64,000 nucleotides of DNA, taken from NCBI GenBank assembly GCA_900078775.1, contig LT549889.1:2728001-2792000 (forward strand), written 5' to 3'. The notes under the pieces were generated by a model. That model was not told the origin of the DNA and did no database searches. It saw only the letters and a program-made list of their open reading frames with translations. Made by a program: the position numbers and the translations under genes. Each line of letters opens with the position of its first letter. Position 1 is the first letter of the stretch. The DNA is from Mycolicibacterium aurum. GTDB taxonomy: Bacteria > Actinomycetota > Actinomycetes > Mycobacteriales > Mycobacteriaceae. Below, one piece after another: positions 52,367 to 61,737 of the stretch.

Positions 52367-53662
52367 ATGCGTCCCGCCGAACATCTGCGCCGCCCCGGCT
52401 ACACCCCGGCCAATACCGCCGTGGGCCGCCGTGGGCAGCACACTCGCGACCGCATCATCGACAGCGCCGCCCGGTTGTTCGCCGATCACGGCTTCCAGGG
52501 GACCTCGATCGACGCCATCGCCAGGGACGTCGGCGGCTCCCGCGCCACGGTGTATCAGTACTTCGCCGGCAAGGACGAGATCTTCGTCGAGCTGACCCGC
52601 CGCGGCGAGCAGGCGGTGCTGGAGCACGTCGACCGGCTCCACGGCCTGGGCCCCGACACCGACGGAGTACGCAGCCTGCGCCGGTGGGTGCGCGAGGGCG
52701 CCAAACTCTACGACCGCTACGCGATGGTGTTCCTGGAGTTCCCCGGTGTGGGACCCGCCGCCGATCTGCCGCCCACCGACGCCACGGCCATCGCCGGCCG
52801 TTACACCGACCTGTTCACCCAGCGCCTCCGGGACGCCGGTGTGGTGGGCATCGCGCCGGCCGACGCCGCCGCGGCGCTACTGCGGATCACCCACATGGTC
52901 AACCTGTACCGGCACCGCAGGATGTTCGAACTCCCCTCGGCCACAAAGACATCGGATTCGCTGGCGGTGGCCATGCAGCTGCTGCTCTTCCCACAGACCC
53001 CGGACGAGGTCCTGACCACCGTGGTCCCGGCGCGCGCCGGGGCACGACTGCACGAGGTACGCGCGGCGGTGACCGCGGAACCGGACCCGGATCCGTCCGC
53101 GGTGTCCCCGGTACGCCAGGACATCCTGGCCGCCGGCTCGGCGCTGTTCGCCGAACACGGCTTCGGTGATGTCGGGATGGCCGATATCGCCGCCGCGGCC
53201 GGGGTCAGCCGCGCCACGCTGTACCGGCACTTCGCCGGCAAGGCGGAGATCTTCTCCGAGCTCACCGGCTGGACCGCGCTGGAGGGTGGGCATCTGTGCA
53301 CCGAACTGCACGCGCTGGCCTCCCGCGGGGTCGGCGAGAAACAACTGCGGACCTGGCTGGCCCGGTACGTGCATTTCCACCGCAACTACCGCGGGGTCAT
53401 CCGGTCCTGGTACGACGGATCGCTGGAACCGGGGCTCGCCGAGACCGTCGGGCGCGGGCTGGCCCCCTATCGGGCCGCCGCGCTGGCGCTGGTGTCGCAG
53501 GCCAGGCTGCCCGCGAACCTCGATCCGGCGGTCGCGGCGGCCATCGTGCTGGCCGTGCTGGGCCGGATGTCCGAGCGCCCGGCCAGCTCAGAGCACGAAA
53601 CCGATTACGACACAGCCACTCTGATGGTGACGGTGTTGAATCGGGCGCTTCGGCTGAACTGA
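52367..53662 (+). CDS. Tandem-TetR fusion regulator, 431 aa
   Basis: Two complete TetR units in one chain. The first HTH is at residues of about 30-75 (ARLFADHGFQGTSIDAIA, SRATVYQYFAGKDEIF); the second begins near residue 247 (LAAGSALFAEHGFGDVGMADIA, SRATLYRHFAGKAEIF). Each is followed by a helical ligand-type domain, so the protein could act as a covalent pseudo-dimer. TetR proteins are usually about 200 residues, so this is twice the normal length with no frameshift visible. It lies next to the P450 gene with a 14-bp convergent gap. Confidence 0.85.
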   Translation: MRPAEHLRRPGYTPANTAVGRRGQHTRDRIIDSAARLFADHGFQGTSIDAIARDVGGSRATVYQYFAGKDEIFVELTRRGEQAVLEHVDRLHGLGPDTDGVRSLRRWVREGAKLYDRYAMVFLEFPGVGPAADLPPTDATAIAGRYTDLFTQRLRDAGVVGIAPADAAAALLRITHMVNLYRHRRMFELPSATKTSDSLAVAMQLLLFPQTPDEVLTTVVPARAGARLHEVRAAVTAEPDPDPSAVSPVRQDILAAGSALFAEHGFGDVGMADIAAAAGVSRATLYRHFAGKAEIFSELTGWTALEGGHLCTELHALASRGVGEKQLRTWLARYVHFHRNYRGVIRSWYDGSLEPGLAETVGRGLAPYRAAALALVSQARLPANLDPAVAAAIVLAVLGRMSERPASSEHETDYDTATLMVTVLNRALRLN

Positions 53663-53676
53663 CGCCGGACCGGGGT

Positions 53677-54882
53677 TCAGTCCTGCCAGGTCAGCTGCAG
53701 CGAGTCCAGCCCGAACACCTGCCCGGCATGCTCGGTCGGCTCGCCGACGACCCGGTAATTCGGGATGCGGCGGTGCCATTCCTCCAGCATGATGATCATC
53801 TCCTGGCGGGCCAGGTGCGACCCGAGGCAGCGGTGCGGTCCGGCACCGAACGAGATGTGGCGGCTGACACCGCGATCGAAGTCCACGGTGCGCGCATCGG
53901 GAAAGATCGTCTCGTCCCGGCCGGCCGCCGCGAGCGGGAACGAGGCCATGTCACCGGCTTTCACCGGGCATCCGTGGAAGTCCATGTCCTGGGTGGCTTT
54001 CCGGGCGGTCTGCACGATCGGGTAGACGCGCAGCAGTTCCTCCACCGCCCGCGGGATGATCTCCGGGTCGGCGACGATGCGGGCCCGGTCCTCCTCGTGG
54101 GTCGCCAGATGCAGCATGGCGTAGGACAGTTGGCTGGCCACGGTGTCCAGACCGGCCATGAACAGCAGCAGCAGACAGTTCAGCAGGTCGCCTTCACCGA
54201 CCGGCTCGCCGTCGAAGTTCCAGCCCAGCGCCGCGGAGATGATGTCCTGGGCGTCGGGGTCATGGTCGGCGCGGCGCGCCGCGATCAGCGTCTGGAAGTA
54301 GGCCACCACCTGCTGCATGCCCTCGAGGCGAACCATCATGGACTCCTCGTCGGAGCCGCCCTGATGCAGCATCTTGTCTTCCCATTCCAGGAATTCGTCG
54401 AGCCGCTCGATGGGCATACCCATGATGTTGAGGAAGATGTGCGACGGGAACACCCGGCCGACCTGCTTGACGTACTCGCAGGAGCCCCGGTCGATGACCT
54501 GGTCGACCACCTCGGCGGCCATCCGGCGATGCTCGTCGCGCAGCGACTTCACCCGGCCCGGTGAGAAGTACTCGGCCAGGACGTGGCGCCACTTGGCGTG
54601 GTCCGGCGGGTCCACCATGACCGGGATCCACTGATACGGCGGATTGGCGTCGGTCGGCACGATCACGCTGCTGGACCACCACTCCGGGTGTTGCAGGCCT
54701 TCCAGGATGGCCGCGTAGTCGGTGAACATCCAGTAGCCCTCGGCCTCGGAGTTGCGGAACACCGGCCGCATCCGGTCCTGCAGCGAGTCGATGTCGGCGT
54801 AGCCGCCCAGCGCGACACCGGTCTTGCCGGTCATGATGAATTCCTCGACCGGGCACTTGCCCACCTGCTGGTCACTTGTCAC
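53677..54882 (-). CDS. Cytochrome P450, 401 aa
   Basis: The heme loop is FGAGPHRCLGSHLAR with proximal Cys352, the I-helix is MAGLDTVAS, and the K-helix ExxR is in VEELLRVYP. The start is GTG at 54880-54882 with AGGAGGG 8 nt upstream; the first 11 bp overlap the TetR stop region. It is the last gene of an operon read CoA-transferase, TetR, P450. Substrate unknown; neighbours suggest a terpenoid, steroid or acyl substrate. Confidence 0.9.
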   Translation of the reverse strand: MTSDQQVGKCPVEEFIMTGKTGVALGGYADIDSLQDRMRPVFRNSEAEGYWMFTDYAAILEGLQHPEWWSSSVIVPTDANPPYQWIPVMVDPPDHAKWRHVLAEYFSPGRVKSLRDEHRRMAAEVVDQVIDRGSCEYVKQVGRVFPSHIFLNIMGMPIERLDEFLEWEDKMLHQGGSDEESMMVRLEGMQQVVAYFQTLIAARRADHDPDAQDIISAALGWNFDGEPVGEGDLLNCLLLLFMAGLDTVASQLSYAMLHLATHEEDRARIVADPEIIPRAVEELLRVYPIVQTARKATQDMDFHGCPVKAGDMASFPLAAAGRDETIFPDARTVDFDRGVSRHISFGAGPHRCLGSHLARQEMIIMLEEWHRRIPNYRVVGEPTEHAGQVFGLDSLQLTWQD

Positions 54883-55576
54883 GCGTCTGTCCCTCCTGTA
54901 GTTGCCCGGTAAGACCTTGCACCGCGGCGAGCGCGGCCGACACTGCGTTCTCGATTTCTGTTACCCGGGAGATGATTTCGCCGCCCGGACCGCGGCGGGC
55001 CTCGACCGCCGGGATGATCCACTGCCGGAACCGTTTACGCACCGCGTCCTCGGAGCGGTCCGGGCCCTCGGCGGCCAGATAGGTCTGCTCGACCAGGAAT
55101 TCGATGAGATCGTCGAACTCGATGTCGGTGCGGATCTCGCCGGCCCGCATGCCCTCCCGGACCACCTCGCCCATGGCACCGACAGCGGCCTCGTGCACCC
55201 GCGGATCATGCGCGGTCGCCGAGTATTCGGTCATCATCGCGGCGATCGACACATCGGTCGGCAGTTCGCGTGCGGAGTAGATCAGGGCCGCTTCGAGTTT
55301 GGCGAACACTCCGGCTTCGGCGGCCATCAGCTGCTGCACCGCGTCGATGTAGCGCTGGGCGCGGCGGATCGCCACCAGCACCACGACATCGGAGAGGCTG
55401 CCCAGCCGGCGGAACGCGGTGGCCCGGGACACCCCGGCGCGTTTGGCGATGGCCGCCATCTGCAGGCCACCGGCGCCGTTGGCGATCAGCTCTGCCTCGG
55501 CGGCGGCGATCAACCGAACCTTGACGTGGTCGCCGCTGGCGTCCTCGCCGAACTCGGCGGGCATGACGATGCTCAC
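54872..55576 (-). CDS. TetR family transcriptional regulator, 234 aa
   Basis: HTH region IANGAGGLQMAAIAKRAGVSRATAFRRLGSL-type sequence near residues 35-70. The start GTG at 55574-55576 overlaps the upstream CoA-transferase stop (GTGA), indicating coupling; an ATG four codons later is possible. Its 3' end overlaps the P450 by 11 bp. Probably a self-controlled regulator of this operon. Confidence 0.82.
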   Translation of the reverse strand: MSIVMPAEFGEDASGDHVKVRLIAAAEAELIANGAGGLQMAAIAKRAGVSRATAFRRLGSLSDVVVLVAIRRAQRYIDAVQQLMAAEAGVFAKLEAALIYSARELPTDVSIAAMMTEYSATAHDPRVHEAAVGAMGEVVREGMRAGEIRTDIEFDDLIEFLVEQTYLAAEGPDRSEDAVRKRFRQWIIPAVEARRGPGGEIISRVTEIENAVSAALAAVQGLTGQLQEGQTRDK

Positions 55577-56723
55577 GAGATGGCCCCGGCGAACTTGAGT
55601 TCGGTCAGCGTGTCCTCGTCGAAACCGATCTCACGCAACACATCCTCGGTGTGCTCGGCGACCGACGGGGCCCGGCGCAGCCGCAGCCGGCCGTCGTCGA
55701 ACTTCACCGGGTTGGCCACCAGTCGCTGGGTGCCGCCGCGTGCGTCGACCACCTCGGCGATCCGCCCGTTGGCGATCAGCGCCTCGTCGTTGCCGACCTC
55801 CCAGCCGTCCTGCACCGGCGCCCACGCCCCGGTGCCCGGTTCCAGCAGTCGGCAGCATTCAGTGAAGCTGCGGGCGGCGATCGCGGTGGCGACGATGCCG
55901 ACCGCCTCGTCGATGTGCTCGGCCAACGTGTCCGGTGCGGTGAAGCGCGGGTCGAAGGCGCAATCGTCGCGGCCCATCAGCCGGCAGAACTCGGGCCAGT
56001 GCCGGGCCGGCTGCGACATCGCCAGCGTGATGAACCGTCCGTCGGCGGTGCGGTAGCTGCCGACCAGCGGATTGCCCAGCGACTGCGGGCGGGTGTCGAA
56101 CTTGGGGAGCGGCCCGCCGGCCGCCAGCGCGGAGTTGACGGTGAACTGATTGGCCCATGCGCCGACGGCCAGCAGCGAGACGTCGAGCAGCGAGGGTTCG
56201 CCGGTGGCCCGGCGGCCGTACAGCGCCGCCGCCACCCCGCCGGTGCGGGGGCGGCGTGGCCGGCGTCGGGTCCGGTGAGGCCGTCGGCGCTGCCGCCGCG
56301 GGCCCAGAATGCGGTGGCCTCGTCGGCGCCGCGGTCCCGGTCGGGTCCGGCGGTGCCGCACCCGCTGCCGGTGACGTAGATGATGCCCGGGTTGACCCGG
56401 CGGACCTCGTCGAGGTCGATGCGCAGTTTCGCGCAGACCGCGGCCGGGTGGTCGGTCAGGAAGACGTCGCTACGGCGGATGAGTTCCTCCAGCACCGGAC
56501 GCGCCTCGGCCATCCCCAAACCCAGTCCGATGCTGCGCTTTCCACGGTCGGGGGCCGCCACGACCGGACCCGGGGCGGGCCGCGGCCCGTGCCGGCCGGC
56601 ACCGTCCGGGATGTCCACCTTGACGACGTCGGCTCCCCAGTCGGCGAGGACCGCGCCCGCGGATGCGACGCCGGCGGACCGGGCGACCTCGAGCACCCGC
56701 ACGCCGTGCAATGGCCGGTCCAT
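55573..56723 (-). pseudogene. Frameshifted CaiB/BaiF family III CoA-transferase
   Basis: The N-terminal part (from MDRPLHGVRVLEVA at 56723) and the C-terminal part (GGVAAALYGRRATGEPSLLDVSLLAVG onward to 55573) are the two halves of one CoA-transferase, but in different reading frames. The break is near 56240-56270, in the stretch ending DAGHAAP and resuming GGVAAALY. Intact family members have about 20 more residues there, so a deletion that is not a multiple of three is likely. The N-terminal half keeps the ADWGADVVKV and RGKRSIGL motifs. The total, about 380 codons, is near the family's 390-400. A sequencing error is possible. Confidence 0.75.
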
Positions 56724-56770
56724 CGGTCGGGACACCCCCTCGGGCGATTGTGATGCGCAGCACATCTGCA

Positions 56771-56789
56771 ACTGTCTGGGCGTGACAGT
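56771..56789. promoter_or_regulatory. Inverted repeat upstream of the CoA-transferase/TetR/P450 operon
   Basis: ACTGTC (56771-56776) and GACAGT (56784-56789) are separated by 7 bases, 48 bp upstream of the CoA-transferase start. Plausible site for the operon's own TetR. Confidence 0.4.
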
Positions 56790-56867
56790 ATCAGGATGAG
56801 ACGCTAACCCGAGACGTGAATCACCAACTTGGTGCGGCGAGATCCGCGGACCTGTCACCCGTCGTCG

Positions 56868-58154
56868 TCATTCGCCGTGCAACCGACGCAACTCCGCGCC
56901 GACCTTCCCGCCGATCCGGGACGCCACCGCCGCTCCCCGGCGGCGCAGTTCGGCATCGGGCACCGGCAGCACCACCGCACCGGTCTGCCGGGACGGCAGC
57001 AACACCGTGGCGGTGCCGCTGGTGCTCACCTCACCGCGCTGGTTGGTGGCCGCGACCTCCAACTCCAGGACGTCCTCGGCGCCGGGTCCCCTGCCGACGA
57101 CCTTGCCGGTGCAGTTGTGGATGTCGCCGTGGAAGTTGAAACTGCGAGTCTGGACGTCCATCTCGACCAGCCAGCCGTCGTCGCCGATCCAGTTGGTCAG
57201 CAGGTGGGTCACCCAGGACGCCCGCATCTGGCCGTAGTCGTACGGCGCCGGGATGCCCAAGGCCTTGGCCCGCTCGGGGTCCCAGTGCAGCCGCTGCACC
57301 ACGTCGGGCACCCCGTACTCGTCGGGCACGTAGAAGCCCGGCATCCGGGTCCGGGACTGGTGCGCGTACTTCAGCGGGCCGAGACCGTAACCGCCCCAAC
57401 CCCATCCCATGTGCATGCTGATGATGTCGACAACGGTGAGCGGGCCCTTCATCACCGGCGGTAACTCGGTGCCGACGGTGACGTCCTCCCACCACTGCGG
57501 CTCGGCGCCCCGGCGCACCTCGACCTCGTACGCCGCCTCGACCTCGGCGAGTTCCTCGGGGGTCCAGTGCTGGCGTTCGATGTGTGCGTTCTTGCCGGCC
57601 TTCTTGGAACCGTGCCGCTCGGCATTGATGTAGGACTCGTCGCGGGTGGCGATCGGGTTGCCGTCGATGTCGACGTAGAGGTGCCGGTAGGTCTCCTTGA
57701 CCGAGCGGCCGCCGGAGAACGAGCTCTCCTTGACCTGGACATCCTGGGTGTAACTCTCCATCAGCACCGGGCGTCCCGCGTAGATGGGTTGGTACCAGGT
57801 CCATTTCACGCCGGAGTAGTACTTTCCGGTGCCGCGGAACAACCCCTTGAACAGCTTCTTGCGTTCCGGATCCGTGAATCGGGGGGTCTGGTCGATACCG
57901 GTGCTGATCGGGAACGTCGGCGGGGCGATCTGGCCGTGCCAGCGAGTGTTGGCCCCGTATGCCGGATCGTGGAACAGCGGGTTGTCGTCGCCGCAACCGA
58001 AGGCGAAGTGACTGATGCCGTCCTGGGAGGGGACGTGGTTCCACAGTTCACCGCTCTTGTTGACCGGGATGCCGATCTGCGCGCGGGCCCGTTCGATGTC
58101 CTCGTCGGTGATCCGGCCTTCGATGGCGGCGGTGGTGTCGTCGGTGGCAGTCAC
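56868..58154 (-). CDS. MaoC-like double hot-dog dehydratase family protein, 428 aa
   Basis: The N-terminal half matches a FAS1-like dehydratase domain (NPLFHDPAYGANTRWHG), and a second hot-dog half follows (AYDYG-type region: PAPYDYGQMRASWVTHLLTNW), giving an enoyl-CoA hydratase/dehydratase-type fold. The start is the GTG at 58154 (VTATDD), with AGGAG just upstream. The promoter region holds an inverted repeat at 58218-58253. Role: hydration or dehydration of an acyl-CoA in the neighbouring catabolic pathway, inferred. Confidence 0.75.
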   Translation of the reverse strand: MTATDDTTAAIEGRITDEDIERARAQIGIPVNKSGELWNHVPSQDGISHFAFGCGDDNPLFHDPAYGANTRWHGQIAPPTFPISTGIDQTPRFTDPERKKLFKGLFRGTGKYYSGVKWTWYQPIYAGRPVLMESYTQDVQVKESSFSGGRSVKETYRHLYVDIDGNPIATRDESYINAERHGSKKAGKNAHIERQHWTPEELAEVEAAYEVEVRRGAEPQWWEDVTVGTELPPVMKGPLTVVDIISMHMGWGWGGYGLGPLKYAHQSRTRMPGFYVPDEYGVPDVVQRLHWDPERAKALGIPAPYDYGQMRASWVTHLLTNWIGDDGWLVEMDVQTRSFNFHGDIHNCTGKVVGRGPGAEDVLELEVAATNQRGEVSTSGTATVLLPSRQTGAVVLPVPDAELRRRGAAVASRIGGKVGAELRRLHGE

Positions 58155-58217
58155 GGTTCTCCTATGAACTTCTGCATGGCGCCGGCATCGAGCATCAGGT
58201 CGCCCCTCGGGACGACT

Positions 58218-58253
58218 CCGGTGATACTCGGAACATATCAGAAGTATCATCGG
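58218..58253. promoter_or_regulatory. Inverted repeat with CCGGTGATACT arms before the MaoC-like gene
   Basis: CCGGTGATACT (58218-58228) and AGTATCATCGG (58243-58253) are 11-bp arms with one mismatch and a 14-base gap, 64-100 bp upstream of the GTG at 58154. The left arm is identical to the 11-mer at 50185-50195 before the TetR gene. Confidence 0.5.
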
Positions 58254-58373
58254 TCCTGAAGGCGCTTGGCGCCAATGATTGCCGATGATTCCGGGACGCC
58301 CCGGCCCGACCGGGCCGAGCCGCCGCGAGCCAGCCCGAATAGAACTCCGCGGCAATGCCGTTCGCGCGGAACG

Positions 58374-59105
58374 TCAGCTGACGGTCACACCGATCAGCGA
58401 CCCCACCCCGTAGGTCGCCGCGATCGCCACGAAGCCGAACGCCAGCTGCCGCAGACCCCCGAGCAGCCGCGAGCGCCGGGTGAAGCCGGCGGCCACCGCC
58501 CCGGCGACCAGCAGACCGACGCCGCCGAAGGCCAGGCCGGCCCACAAGGATTCGAAACCCAGCAGGTACGGAATCAGCGGGATGATCGCCCCGATCGCGA
58601 ACATCAGGAACGAGGACCCGGCCGCCACCCAGGGCGACGGCTTCTCCCGGGGGTCCACCCCGAGTTCCTGCACCAGATGGAAGTTCAGCGCACGGTTCTC
58701 GTCGCGGTGGATCTCGGCGGTGGCGGTGGACGCGGTCGCCGGCGTCATCCCCATCTCGACGAGCATCGCCTGCAACTCGGCGCGCTCGGCGGTCGGATCC
58801 TGGCGGAACGAGCGGCGCTCCACCTTGACCTCGGAGTCGATCTGTTCGTTGGCGGTGGTGACCGAGGTGTACTCGCCCAAAGCCATCGAGAACGCGCCGG
58901 CCAGCAGCCCGGCGACGCCGGCCAGCACCACGGCCTGGGCGCTGGCGCCGGCCGCGACACCGGCGATCAGGGCGGTGTTGCTGACCAGCCCGTCCATCGC
59001 CCCGAAGGTGGCCGCGCGCAGCCATCCTCCGGTGACGTTGGAGTGGGTGTGGTCGACGACATGGGGCAGGCCGGTGGGTGACACCGGTTCGGGCCGCTCG
59101 GTCAT
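58374..59105 (-). CDS. VIT1/CCC1-family transporter, 243 aa
   Basis: Membrane segments near residues 40-80 and three to four more after residue 150, with the conserved DGLVSNTALIAGVAAG and GAFSMALGEYTSV. A hydrophilic metal-binding region lies between (TAERAELQAMLVEMGM). The family moves Fe2+ or Mn2+ out of the cytosol. The ATG at 59103-59105 (MTERPEP) gives a normal N-terminus. Confidence 0.85.
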   Translation of the reverse strand: MTERPEPVSPTGLPHVVDHTHSNVTGGWLRAATFGAMDGLVSNTALIAGVAAGASAQAVVLAGVAGLLAGAFSMALGEYTSVTTANEQIDSEVKVERRSFRQDPTAERAELQAMLVEMGMTPATASTATAEIHRDENRALNFHLVQELGVDPREKPSPWVAAGSSFLMFAIGAIIPLIPYLLGFESLWAGLAFGGVGLLVAGAVAAGFTRRSRLLGGLRQLAFGFVAIAATYGVGSLIGVTVS

Positions 59106-59186
59106 GACCTTGATTGAACGCCAGCCCGTGGGCACCGTTCTAGTCAGGTTTACCTACATCGCCGACGGGGCACGTTACGGTCCACT

Positions 59187-61190
59187 ATGACCATTCCTGC
59201 CGAGAGCACCAACGCTGGTATCAGCACAGCTGAACATCTCCGCAACGCGCTCGACGGTCGCTGGCGCGACGTGAAGAACAAGGTCCGGGCCGAGCTGTCC
59301 AATCAGGTCTTCCGGCCGCACTACACCCCCAACACCGTCATCGCCCGCACCAAGGTGGCCGAGCAACTCAAGATCATGGCCGCCCGCGGCGCGGCCGAGG
59401 ACGGCTTCAAGAAGGAACACGGCGGCGACGGGGACGTCGGCGCCGCCGTCACCCAGATCGAGATGCTGGCCATGAGCGATCTGTCCCTGATGGTGAAGGC
59501 CGGTGTGCAGTGGGGCTTGTTCGGCGGGGCCATCGAGAACCTGGGCACCGAACGCCATCACAAGGCCTACGTACAGAAGATCATCAACCTGGAACTGCTG
59601 GGTTGCTTCGCGATGACCGAGACCGGGCACGGCAGTGACGTGCAGTCGCTGGAGACCACCGCCACCTACGATCCGGCCACCCACGAGTTCGTCATCGACT
59701 CCCCCACCCCGACCTCGCGCAAGGACTACATCGGCGGCGCCGCCGAAACCGCACGGGTGGCAGCGGTGTTCGCGCAGCTGATCACCCCCGACGGCGAAGG
59801 CCACGGGGTGCACTGCTTCGTCGTCCCCATCCGCGACGACGAAGGCAACGACCTGCCCGGCGTCACCACCTCCGACTGCCATTACAAGGGTGGGCTGCCC
59901 GGCGTGGACAACGGGCGCATCCAGTTCGATCAGGTCCGCATCCCGCGGGAGAACCTGCTCAACAAGTACGCCGACGTCGCCGAAGACGGCACCTACACCT
60001 CGCCGATCGAGAACGTCGGGCGGCGGTTCTTCACCATGCTCGGCACCCTGATCCGAGGCCGGGTCACCGTGGGCGGCAGCGCCGCGGCCGCGGCCCGCGT
60101 CGCCCTGGACATCGCGACCCGATATGCGTTGGAGCGCAGGCAGTTCGAGGCACCGGGCGATGAAAAGGAGGTGCTGATCATGGACTACCTGGTGCATCAG
60201 CGCCGACTGCTGCCGTTGATCGCGAAGTCCTACGGTCTGCAGTTCGCACAGAACGAGCTGGTGGCCAAATGCCATGAGCTGCAGACCTCGGAGGACCCCG
60301 ACCCCGAGGAACAGCGCGAATTGGAGGCCCGCGCAGCGGGTCTGAAGGCGGCCAACACCTGGCACGCCACCAAGGCCATCCAGGAGGCCCGCGAAGCCTG
60401 CGGCGGCGCCGGGTATCTGGCCGAGAACCGGCTGATCGCGCTGAAGGCGGACACCGATGTGTTCACCACCTTCGAGGGCGACAACCACGTGCTCACCCAG
60501 CTGGTGGCCAAGGAGTTGCTGACCGCCTACGCCGACGACATCAAGGGTATGAGCCCGGTGGAGTGGGTGCGGTTCGCGGCGAACTTCGCCGGGGAGCGGG
60601 TACTCAAGCGCACCGCGGCGCAGACCATCATGCAGACCATCCTGGACACCCGGCAGGACAACGAGGAAGAAGGCTCGCTGTTCAACCGCGGCACCCAGGT
60701 GCAGATGTTCGAGGACCGCGAGCAGTACATGCTGGCCTCGGTCGCCCGCCGGCTGCAGAACAAGGCCAAGGAGATGTCCGCGTTCGACGCGTTCAACCAC
60801 GTGCAGGACCATGTGCTGCACACCGCCCGGGCGCATATCGACCGGGTCATCCTGGAGTCGTTCGTCGCGGGCATCGACGCGTGCCCGGACGAGAAGGCCC
60901 GCGAGATTCTCGCCATGGTGTGCGACCTGTACGCGCTGTCGGTCATCGAAGAGGACAAGGCCTGGTTCATCGAGCACCGGTTCATCTCGACCGAACGCGC
61001 CAAGGCCGTCACCCGCGGCATCAACGATCTGTGCCGGCGGCTGCGCCCGCACGCCGAGCTGCTGGTCGACGGGTTCGGCATCCCCGAGCAGCTGCGCTAC
61101 GCGGAGATGCTGCACCCCGAGCACATCCCAGATGCCGACGAGCACCAGGAGAAGGACGCGGTGTCCTCGGGCACCATCGAGCCGAAGTAG
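59187..61190 (+). CDS. Acyl-CoA dehydrogenase/acyl-CoA oxidase-like flavoenzyme, 667 aa
   Basis: Longer than a simple acyl-CoA dehydrogenase (about 380) and close to acyl-CoA oxidases. It has the CFAMTETGHGSD signature, the acyl-CoA oxidase style SPTPTSRKDYIGGA, RRQF near residue 320, EACGGAGYLAENR, FTTFEGDNHVL, and a helical C-terminal extension. It oxidises acyl-CoA to trans-2-enoyl-CoA; whether the electron acceptor is O2 or an electron-transfer flavoprotein is undecided. It lies just after the VIT-type gene, divergent. Confidence 0.85.
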   Translation: MTIPAESTNAGISTAEHLRNALDGRWRDVKNKVRAELSNQVFRPHYTPNTVIARTKVAEQLKIMAARGAAEDGFKKEHGGDGDVGAAVTQIEMLAMSDLSLMVKAGVQWGLFGGAIENLGTERHHKAYVQKIINLELLGCFAMTETGHGSDVQSLETTATYDPATHEFVIDSPTPTSRKDYIGGAAETARVAAVFAQLITPDGEGHGVHCFVVPIRDDEGNDLPGVTTSDCHYKGGLPGVDNGRIQFDQVRIPRENLLNKYADVAEDGTYTSPIENVGRRFFTMLGTLIRGRVTVGGSAAAAARVALDIATRYALERRQFEAPGDEKEVLIMDYLVHQRRLLPLIAKSYGLQFAQNELVAKCHELQTSEDPDPEEQRELEARAAGLKAANTWHATKAIQEAREACGGAGYLAENRLIALKADTDVFTTFEGDNHVLTQLVAKELLTAYADDIKGMSPVEWVRFAANFAGERVLKRTAAQTIMQTILDTRQDNEEEGSLFNRGTQVQMFEDREQYMLASVARRLQNKAKEMSAFDAFNHVQDHVLHTARAHIDRVILESFVAGIDACPDEKAREILAMVCDLYALSVIEEDKAWFIEHRFISTERAKAVTRGINDLCRRLRPHAELLVDGFGIPEQLRYAEMLHPEHIPDADEHQEKDAVSSGTIEPK

Positions 61191-61194
61191 CCGC

Positions 61195-61680
61195 TCAGGG
61201 GGTCGGCGTCGGGATCGGGTCCAACGCCTGCAGGGCACCGTCCTCGCCGATCTGGAAGCGCACCTGCCCGATCCCGGTCGGGCAGCACGGCTTGTCCGCA
61301 CCCTGGCGCCATTGGTAGGACACCGTCGCGATGTGCTCGCCGAGCGGCACCACGGTGGTGTACGGGCGCGGCCGCGGGCTGGGCGGGCCCAGCGGGTTGT
61401 TGCGGTCGAAGAACAGCACCTGCACGGGTGCGTCGAGGGCGTCGTCGCCGGTGCCGATGACCACCCAGTGCAGCCGGCAGTCGGGGGTGTGCCCGCGGGT
61501 CGTCTCGGTCCACCCGCTGCCGACCTTCTGCACCGCCGCCGTGATGGTCTCGGCGGTCGGGGTGTCCTCGGCCGGGCAGTCCGAGCTGGACTGTGGCCCC
61601 GAGTTCGGCGGGCTCCAGCCGCATGAGGCCAGCAGGACGGTCAGTGCCGCGAGGGCCGGGGCGATCCGGATGTGCCGCAT
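61195..61680 (-). CDS. LppP/LprE-type lipoprotein, 161 aa
   Basis: A signal peptide ends in the lipobox LLASC, so the mature protein should be lipid-anchored. The conserved segment TRGHTPDCRLHWVVIGTG and the block YTTVVPLGEH are typical of the mycobacterial LppP/LprE family. Cysteine pairs are present (DC, CC). Function unknown. Convergent with the acyl-CoA oxidase-like gene with a 4-bp gap. Confidence 0.8.
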   Translation of the reverse strand: MRHIRIAPALAALTVLLASCGWSPPNSGPQSSSDCPAEDTPTAETITAAVQKVGSGWTETTRGHTPDCRLHWVVIGTGDDALDAPVQVLFFDRNNPLGPPSPRPRPYTTVVPLGEHIATVSYQWRQGADKPCCPTGIGQVRFQIGEDGALQALDPIPTPTP

Positions 61681-61737
61681 GCCTGTGAGCTTACGGAGCA
61701 GGTCTGTGCAGCGAAGGCCGCAGGTAGCATCGAGCGC

